This document shows positions 58,066 through 64,000 of a stretch of DNA of 64,000 nucleotides, one piece after another; position 1 is the first letter of the stretch, and the number at the start of each line of letters is the position of its first letter. The notes under the pieces were generated by a model. It did no database searches, was not told where the DNA came from, and saw only the letters and a program-made list of their open reading frames with translations. Source of the stretch: Takashimella koratensis (Eukaryota > Basidiomycota > Tremellomycetes > Trichosporonales > Tetragoniomycetaceae). The position numbers were made by a program, and so were the translations under genes. Location: assembly GCA_003116875.1 (NCBI GenBank), contig BCKT01000012.1, positions 606,690-670,689 on the forward strand. Reading direction: 5' to 3'.

Positions 58066-58587
58066 ATGCCCAGCTTTTTCTCCTGCATGAGACCCGATAC
58101 GCAGCCGGCGGACGACAATCAGTCCAACAATAGCCAGGCTTCCGGCAGAGTTGTTCCCAGCCAGGTTCCGACTGAAGGATCTTCATCCCCGGATGGGAGA
58201 CGTAACTTCGGGAACGGCCTGCCAACGCAGCCCTCTACGGTAGGAGCCACGACAACTTCGTGTGGCAAAAACAATCGGCTCTCCTACTATTCTGAGCAGC
58301 TCAAGATCGCTGATTCGGAGGACCCGGAGGTGCATACTCACAGCAAAGATATCCTCCACAAGTTTTTTGGAACCAGTCCGGATTGGAAAGCTGATCAAGG
58401 CTCTACTGCTGATGGTTCGAAGACCTCCAAAAAGCTCGAATCTACTGAGGAGTCGACGCAAGACATTCCGGACGAATCAGACCTCGATGATGACGATGAC
58501 TATGATGAGAACGGGAAGAAAGTTGTCTCTGCAAGCAGGAAAGAGGAAATGTCGGACAGAAAGAGCAGACAGCTTCTCGGTTTCTGA
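58066..58587 (+). CDS. Family member B: unrecognised 173-residue acidic protein
   Basis: Intronless frame. The frame extends upstream to an ATG at 57823, but the TATA box at 57947 lies inside that extension, so MPSFFSCMRPDTQPADDNQS at 58066 is the likelier start. Content in order: Ser/Gln/Asn-rich N-terminus, CGKNNRLSYYSEQLKIADSE, SKDILHKFFGTSPDWKAD, a Ser/Thr/Glu stretch, an Asp run (SDLDDDDDYDENGKKVVSAS) and a basic RKSRQLLGF end. KNNRLSYYS.Q and the acidic-VxxAS-basic tail match member A. The SxxxLxxFFGxxxDW block matches GSRKKLGEFFGQDWDD of member C. No known domain; the charged end could be a nuclear or binding tail. Confidence 0.7.
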   Translation: MPSFFSCMRPDTQPADDNQSNNSQASGRVVPSQVPTEGSSSPDGRRNFGNGLPTQPSTVGATTTSCGKNNRLSYYSEQLKIADSEDPEVHTHSKDILHKFFGTSPDWKADQGSTADGSKTSKKLESTEESTQDIPDESDLDDDDDYDENGKKVVSASRKEEMSDRKSRQLLGF

Positions 58588-59269
58588 TCTAATGAGGTGT
58601 AATTCGCCCGTGTCCTCGTAAAACTTCTGACTGGGCTTGACGAGCACGTTCAGGACAAAGAGAGCGGGATACCCATCCGAGCTTCTGTAGCACCTTGTTT
58701 CTGATTGATCAACGCTTTCCATCACTTTGTTTGATGATGCATTTTGAACTTTCCGAGAAGGATTACAGTACGAGAAAGGCGTCCTACCCCCCGGTTGTCA
58801 GAAGCTAAGGTATTTGGGCTGGCTTTCACTATCACATGACTGGTGCATGAACATTGTGTCTGTGTCAGGCGTATGGGTGATGTCACTTCCTCCTTGTTTG
58901 CCGACCTGAGCATCCTTCTATTGGTCATGCCCCCTTCCAACAAATTACAGCATGCCTGTTCAAGTATGCCATCATACCAGCTTGAAAGTCGTCCTTCACT
59001 CGCCCGGGTGGAAAATCACTGTCTCACGAGGCCTTCGCATTGTAAAACACAATGACGTGCTCGGTGGAGGGATTGAAAGGAAGGGCTCTACGTCCGGGTC
59101 GATCCTTTGAATCTCGTTGGCAATGCGTGTACGAGTACACCCGGATTGGCCATTTTCAACCGGGAGGCGGGGGCGAGAGGGAGCATTTATACCCGGAGGT
59201 CTACTGGGACGCGGCTGACTTGCCCCATCTTCATCGCTAGATCTTACCACACACATCGAACAACGTATT
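58588..59269. promoter_or_regulatory. Intergenic region between family members B and C
   Basis: About 680 bases without a convincing gene. A TATA-like ATTTATAC (59185-59192) lies about 85 bases before the ATG at 59270. A short CATGCCCCCTTC stretch at 58927-58938 also occurs downstream of member D (near 62265), a possible shared trailer or duplication trace. Confidence 0.45.
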
Positions 59270-59992
59270 ATGCCCGAAATCCGACCATCCAACAACGTGC
59301 ATGTCACCTCAGGGGCCCCTGTTCCAAACAAGTCAACCACAGCTCTCATGACGAATACTGAGCTCAACAACTTCGCAGCCCGGTCCAAGGTACTGGCGCT
59401 CACGGGAGAGCCGCTCGCCAAACGACTCGAAGATGTTTCGCAATTGGATCGCATGTGGGGTAAGGAGGTGTGCGCTGAAATGGGGGTAGATCATTACACC
59501 GTCGCAGAGTACGACGAACAGTCTTGTCACCACCAGGGGGACGAATCAATGTCACACAATGTGCGTAGCATCCCCACAGGGTCGATGGCTATCCCTCCCC
59601 AGCTTCGGCACAGTGGCTCACGCAAAAAGCTCGGCGAGTTCTTTGGACAAGATTGGGACGATACAACTACCACGAACTCGAGGTCCGAGGCTGAGGCAGA
59701 GTTCTCAGCCGTCTCCGAGTCCCTGACCTTCAACGCGCCCACTCCGATCGACGTCGATGATTTGAGCTTGTACCCAGCTCTATCCCAATCCCCACCGTCG
59801 ACTTTGCTCACGTCGCCCAATGGGGACAATTTGAGCCTATTCCCTACCTCGACCAACGCTAGTTCGTACACCAACCACGCACCCTCACTCCACGACGGCC
59901 TTGGGCAAACCTTTCTGGTGGATACGAGCACGATTGGCAGTCGAAACAGTTCTATACTCATTTTCCAAGTAAACCAAGGGGAGTCGTTCTGA
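59270..59992 (+). CDS. Family member C: unrecognised 240-residue protein
   Basis: Intronless frame. N-terminal part: NNFAARSKVLALTGEPLAKR followed by LEDVSQLDRMWGKEVCAEMG, likely helical. The middle has LRHSGSRKKLGEFFGQDWDD. A Ser/Thr/Pro-rich part holds two similar segments, DDLSLYPALSQSP and DNLSLFPTSTNAS. The end is TFLVDTSTIGSRNSSILIFQ and VNQGESF. The N-terminal, LRHxGSR and C-terminal blocks each have a counterpart in member D at 61454, in the same order, so C and D are clear paralogs. The FFG..DW motif links it to B. No known domain and no signal peptide or membrane span. A start at ATG 59270 is supported by an upstream TATA-like box. Confidence 0.7.
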   Translation: MPEIRPSNNVHVTSGAPVPNKSTTALMTNTELNNFAARSKVLALTGEPLAKRLEDVSQLDRMWGKEVCAEMGVDHYTVAEYDEQSCHHQGDESMSHNVRSIPTGSMAIPPQLRHSGSRKKLGEFFGQDWDDTTTTNSRSEAEAEFSAVSESLTFNAPTPIDVDDLSLYPALSQSPPSTLLTSPNGDNLSLFPTSTNASSYTNHAPSLHDGLGQTFLVDTSTIGSRNSSILIFQVNQGESF

Positions 59993-61453
59993 ATGATCTT
60001 GTTCAAACCGTCGTCGGTCTTATCCAGGGTCCCACCACAGCTTGCCATTTGGTGGAAGGGGAAAGGATAAACAGTTCCTTTGTAAGAAAAACGTGAAGCA
60101 GTATCGGGGTTGATATCTCACAATCGTTTACTACTGTACAGTTAGCCGTCTGGCTTTGCTGTTGATTTGCTTTGTAGTGATGTGGTGTTGAGGTAATACA
60201 CACATTTGTTTCATGAACCAGCGCTTTAGCGGCTACGGCCGTCCCCAAGTAACTTCAACTCCCCTATGGAAAAATGCCGTCGACTCTTACCTAGTCAACC
60301 GAGTGCACCAAAGATGCCTCGGCCGAAACAGGGTGCCACATGCAATCCATACATGCTCGGTCTCCAGAGATACATGCTCGGCCTGCCCTCTGAAGCCCGA
60401 GCCTTCTGACCGAGGATGTCCTCTCATGTTGTCAGAGCTGCGGAATTGCTCCAATCGTACCGGGTCGCCGGGGTCACACGTAACAGCCAGGACACTCAAC
60501 GGCTCCCTCCTCACTCCCCCCTTTCGACCAAAAGGCACGTCGTGTGCTGGCAGTTGATACTCCACAGCGATCCTTGAGTCCTCCCACCCTCGACGCCGGT
60601 GACACCAGGAGATCCAAAGGGCTGATTTCCGCCCATGCCGGAATTCCTCAGAAGGAATTGACCTCCATTCCTGAGACCCGTGACTGCTGAAGCTGCCAGT
60701 AGATGAAGTCCAAGTTGAAGGAAGATCTTGTACTGCACCTCTTGGTGATGTCTCGGTTAAAGTCTCCCTGTTTGTACTGGGTGATACCGCGGCGGCGGCG
60801 TGGAACAACGGTATTGCTCATGTGAGAGCCCTTTCCTCACCTCCCACGGTGATTTCTCTCCCTCCCGTTGTTCAGCTCCTTACCTCTCAGTTCTCATCTT
60901 GTCACATAGTGCGCTCTGATTGAGAGTGGACCGGAAAGAAGTAGAAGAGGAATGTCATAAGCTGTGTGAACTACGTGCACGTGTTACCTTGCTTGTTGAC
61001 AAAATCGATGACGAGACAGAGAGCGTGTTGTGCACCAAGACTTCCCTCACCAATGCTGTACAGTAGGAAACACGCAGAATTTTCGTACGCACTATGCAAG
61101 TCTTTTCGTTATCCGGTTGGCCGAATGGAAGGCGAGCGGAGAGGTCTAGTCCGACCCAGTGAGTTTCCTTTCAGCTGAGCATCGCAAATGACGTTGTCCG
61201 CCGTTAGACATGACCGACTCCGACGGTGGAGGTGGGCGCTTAGTACATGCCAAAGGAAGATTTCATCTCCGTGATGTCCCCTTTGTGGGTATTTGGCTGC
61301 GGTCTTCCAAAAGCAGTATCGCCGGCCCGACGCTGTTCATGCAGAATGCGTCAGCTGGTGGGTAATGCAGGACATTCAAGGACTACCGCTTCTGAATGTA
61401 CCATGCTCACTTGTCATCCACTCCAGACAACATCAGAAATAAAACGATTCAAG
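59993..61453. other. Intergenic region between family members C and D
   Basis: About 1.46 kb. A minus-strand frame of about 173 codons (60287-60808) starts without ATG, shows no family resemblance and is not accepted. Plus-strand frames are short and broken. The region could hold a decayed family copy, but I found no family motif in it. Confidence 0.4.
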
Positions 61454-62205
61454 ATGTCTGAGAACGATAATACCAACCTGCAAACGCGCGAGATTAGCGT
61501 CACGCCAACCCCACCGTCTACGCAAAGCCTGACTGCAACAGAGTACGACAACTTGAGCAAGAGAGGAAAGGTTTACAAAGTCTTGGGAGATGATCTGCCC
61601 AGCAGGCTTCCCCATGAAAATCGAGCAAGCGTCTCGGAATGGACGAAAGAGATGATGACTGACTTGGGACTGCCCTGCCAACTGATCCCGAGCAGACCGT
61701 TGGCGAGGAGGCATCAGAAGATGCGAGCCTGACAGTTAAGGACACGTCAGCGACGGCTTCCAGGCGATCCCCCGGCAAACGCCGCCTACGTCACACCGGC
61801 TCTCGCGACAAACTAAAAGAAATGTTGGATATCGACGTCCCCGGGCGAGAAGCGCAAGAGGACGAATGGGATGATTTGGTAGACCACGTCAATCCTGAGA
61901 CTTCCTGCTTATCGCTTGACCCGGAATCTAACCGGGAATCTTTCGCCGAGCTTCCAATTGGTGGTCCCGATCTGCCATCTATGACGACTGAAGGCGCACA
62001 GGCCAGGAATGCGGTTCCAGCAGCTAAGGCAATAACGCTCATTACCAGCTCTTTACCAATGGCATACGGACATGAGATACCACCGCCGGGCGCGACCTCT
62101 TCTATGCAGGAGCCGGAGCAAAGCTTTCTCGCCGACGCAAGCCCTGTCGACAGCCGCTCCAGCATGCTTATTATTCAAGGGATCCCAAATGAAGAAGGAG
62201 ACTGA
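61454..62205 (+). CDS. Family member D: paralog of C with an apparent frameshift
   Basis: Starts MSENDNTNLQTREISVTPTP. The N-terminal block NLSKRGKVYKVLGDDLPSRL and SEWTKEMMTDLGLP align with member C. This frame stops at 61730-61732. The rest of the homology lies in another frame, open from 61663 to the TGA at 62203-62205: TDPEQTVGEEASEDASLTVK, LRHTGSRDKLKEMLDIDVPG, EDEWDDLVDHVNPETS, a Pro/Ser part and FLADASPVDSRSSMLIIQGI ending NEEGD. The change of frame must occur between 61663 and 61732. No intron with acceptable ends fits without deleting the conserved SEWTKEMM block. So the copy is a pseudogene, carries a sequencing error or uses frameshifting. The stop codon lies in the first copy of a 19-bp tandem repeat. 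Confidence 0.55.
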
Positions 62206-62253
62206 ATATACTTTCGGAGACTGAATATACTTTCGGAGACTGAATATACTTTC
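62198..62253. repeat. 19-bp tandem repeat, about three copies, overlapping the stop of member D
   Basis: Copies of GAGACTGAATATACTTTCG start at 62198, 62217 and 62236; the third is complete except for its last base. The first copy supplies the TGA stop codon of member D, so repeat expansion has occurred right at the gene end. Confidence 0.93.
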
Positions 62254-62826
62254 TCAGCTTGACCATGCCCCCTTCAAAATACTTTTCTTAGAGCTAGACT
62301 TGTTAGAGCCAAGTTGAAACAGGAAGCTGTCCAGAGATGCAGAGGTTGAACTCGGGAGCGGTTTGGAGAAGATATCACTATCTCCCTCACGACTGGCAGC
62401 TCACACTGTCGTGGGCAGACCGGCTCGGAGCTTTAAACAACCACAAAGGATTGCTCTTGTTTGTCGCCAGTCTGCAGCGCAGCGCAGTCGTAGTGTCGTT
62501 GACTTTTGCTCTTTCCCTTATCCTGCTCTGACTGGCTCTTTCTTTTTACAATATCTGCCGCTGTCCGGTGAGCGGAGAAGGCGTACCCTTCCTTTCCCGG
62601 TGATCGCTCAGCTTGTGTGCGTGGTCGTGTAGGCCTTTTCACCATCCTTTGCTGTCAGTGAAACTCGGGGGGATAGCCGTCGTCTGTCTGTGCATGGCAA
62701 AGGAAGACAAACCGAAGAGAACATACATGAGCACGTAAACTGCCCAGGTTTACCTGTCCACTTGTCTGTTTGTCCTTTGCCCGACCGTCAAACGACTCAT
62801 AGCGGACATACTATCTCTCAAACCTC
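62206..62826. other. Intergenic region between member D and the last frame
   Basis: About 620 bases starting inside the 19-bp repeat. A CATGCCCCCTTC stretch follows near 62265. No gene is supported. Confidence 0.4.
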
Positions 62827-63561
62827 TTGTGCTCTTTCAAGAGCCGGAGGGGGAAGGCATCTTCATCCCCGAGCTCGAGCGCCGAAAGCATCCCCGGCGA
62901 AATCGCCCACAACCCAGCCAACCGTACTCCCAACACTCTCACGGATTGCACAAGGAGTCCGGCGTCGACCTGTGTGACCGGGCTTCCGGAGAGACCCGCA
63001 GTTCGATCTAGCAGAGACGGTTTCTCCCAGTTCTCTGATGCAAGTTCATCAGTGATCGTTCCGCAAACTCTCCTGTGCAGCTCAAGCCAGTTCATACCAT
63101 CCGAGATCACTCAGAATCCCGACGACAGGGAATTGGCCACTGACTTGCCTTCGGCAGAGGAGTGGGAATCCTCTGACGAAGAGGACGACGACCCCGAGCG
63201 ACTGTCACGTCTAATGAATGAGAGTCTCAAATGCAATCTCAACCCTCCCCCAGACCCTGTCAAATTCCAATCAAAGCGCAGATGCATTCGCTTGGACGAC
63301 ATGACAGCGAGTCAGATTGAACAATACATTGCACGAGCAATGGCGACGACGAAGCAGCCAACGACCACGACGAGCACCTCCGCCAAACTTTCTCACGCTG
63401 GCTCCAAGGTAAGAACAACTCATGAGTCATGGCTAACGAAGAGCTCTCATCGATCATCGCCCTCAGCGCGAGACTCTCTGCGGTCGGAGGATTTGCTAAC
63501 CTCACACCAGTCTCTTCGACAATACGAGCAAGCGTTGGTGACTTGGAGTGACGCTGATTAA
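62827..63561 (+). CDS. Unrecognised acidic protein E, 5' end unresolved
   Basis: The frame is open from before 62827 to the TAA at 63559-63561 but has no ATG until 63213, so an upstream exon or a different start is needed. Content: Ser/Pro-rich start, SSRDGFSQFSDASSSVIVPQ, PSAEEWESSDEEDDDPERLS, KFQSKRRCIRLDDMTASQIE followed by QYIARAM, a Thr/Ser run, and SLRQYEQALVTWSDAD at the end. A phase-0 GT-AG segment (63409 GTAAGA to about 63511 CACCAG, with a GCTAAC branch-like site) could be spliced out in frame between SHAGSK and SLRQYE. I recognise no family. It shares the acidic, Ser-rich style of the neighbouring paralogs but no motif strong enough to place it in that family. Confidence 0.45.
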   Translation: MCSFKSRRGKASSSPSSSAESIPGEIAHNPANRTPNTLTDCTRSPASTCVTGLPERPAVRSSRDGFSQFSDASSSVIVPQTLLCSSSQFIPSEITQNPDDRELATDLPSAEEWESSDEEDDDPERLSRLMNESLKCNLNPPPDPVKFQSKRRCIRLDDMTASQIEQYIARAMATTKQPTTTTSTSAKLSHAGSKVRTTHESWLTKSSHRSSPSARDSLRSEDLLTSHQSLRQYEQALVTWSDAD

Positions 63562-64000
63562 GGCTCGTTTCCTAGTGACTGTTGTTCTCGTCTCAATTTC
63601 GTGACTTTTTCTTTGGGATATTGTGTTCATGACGTATTGTAGAAAGCGTACCGTATCTCTTCCAACTTCACCATGCAAAGCTGTGCCCCTCATCGCCAGT
63701 GGAGCAGCCTCTCGTAATTGCGTACCCCCCACCACACCAGCTTTCACTCACCTGTGAGGTGGAGCTGTCGGCCGATTATTCACGCTCTAGGGTGTGGAAG
63801 GGGCAGGTCTTCGTTTAGAAGCGGTTTCATGATTGATCGACTGCTCCACAGGTAATCGTCCTGCTCCTTCGTGCTTCAAACCGCTGTTCACCCATGTACT
63901 GCTCCACTGCTCTTCAATCGCCGGACTCTGCTCTTTCGCCTCAAAATCATGGCCTGTTCCCCGTGGTCAAAGGAGAGATAGTGGATTCTAACGCATTCGC
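63562..64000. other. Right-end intergenic sequence
   Basis: 439 bases to the window end with no supported gene. Short repeats of CTGCTC / CTGCTCCA words occur at about 63840-63930. Confidence 0.4.

Noticed and set aside
60287..60808. 173-codon minus-strand frame between C and D
   Set aside because: Starts at a non-ATG codon, has no family resemblance and no supporting structure; kept only as an intergenic note.
1..64000. CRISPR arrays, bacterial operons, prophage, rRNA or transposon genes
   Set aside because: The intron structure and gene content are nuclear fungal; no repeat-spacer arrays, transposase, integrase or reverse transcriptase motifs were seen. tRNA genes were looked for by eye in gaps and none was convincing; tRNAscan-SE would settle it.

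Overview
The window looks like nuclear chromosomal DNA from a GC-rich basidiomycete yeast or fungus. The genes are dense and split by many short GT-AG introns (about 50-110 bases, with CTAAC/CTGAC-type branch points), and the proteins are fungal housekeeping families. A Stealth-type sugar-phosphate transferase resembling the Cryptococcus xylosylphosphotransferase and the overall gene style point to Tremellomycetes, but species assignment is inference.

Layout. 1-14.6 kb: BIR1 (survivin-type chromosomal passenger protein, minus), a BAR-PH-ArfGAP protein (plus), a peroxisomal-type CoA Nudix hydrolase (plus), RNA polymerase III subunit RPC8/Rpc25 (minus) and a RIM2-type mitochondrial pyrimidine nucleotide carrier (plus). 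14.6-21 kb: a large gene-free stretch ending in about 2.3 kb of pyrimidine-rich sequence, which leads into an unrecognised 925-residue Ser/Pro-rich protein (20964-23741). 24-34 kb, all minus: FAHD1-type acylpyruvase, CDC6 replication licensing ATPase and DBP7 ribosome-biogenesis helicase. 34-43.7 kb: MIM2 (mitochondrial outer membrane import), a mitochondrial PPR protein, an MFAP1 spliceosome protein with an added zinc knuckle and RD-rich tail, PBDC1 (eEF1A chaperone family; one intron holds an interstitial telomere-like repeat) and mitochondrial ribosomal protein uL23m. 44-53.5 kb, minus: a CFEM-domain membrane protein, the Stealth-family transferase and OST1/ribophorin I. 54.1-55.5 kb: an NAD(P)-dependent epimerase-like protein.

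55.5-64 kb is different. The intron-rich conserved genes stop and are replaced by a run of short, mostly intron-poor, same-strand (+) reading frames with no recognised domain. At least four of them (about 56.6-57.1, 58.1-58.6, 59.3-60.0 and 61.5-62.2 kb) share short motifs and appear to be a rapidly diverging tandem paralog family. Two members show a change of reading frame, and small tandem duplications (31 bp and 19 bp) lie inside or at the end of family genes. This array is the best candidate for something undescribed.

Functionally the left 55 kb is a mosaic of cell-cycle (BIR1, CDC6), RNA (RPC8, DBP7, MFAP1), mitochondrial (RIM2, FAHD1, MIM2, PPR, uL23m) and secretory/glycan (OST1, Stealth transferase, CFEM) genes, with no operon-like logic. 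Several pairs are divergent and share short promoters (BIR1/ArfGAP, RPC8/RIM2, DBP7/MIM2, PBDC1/uL23m, OST1/epimerase).
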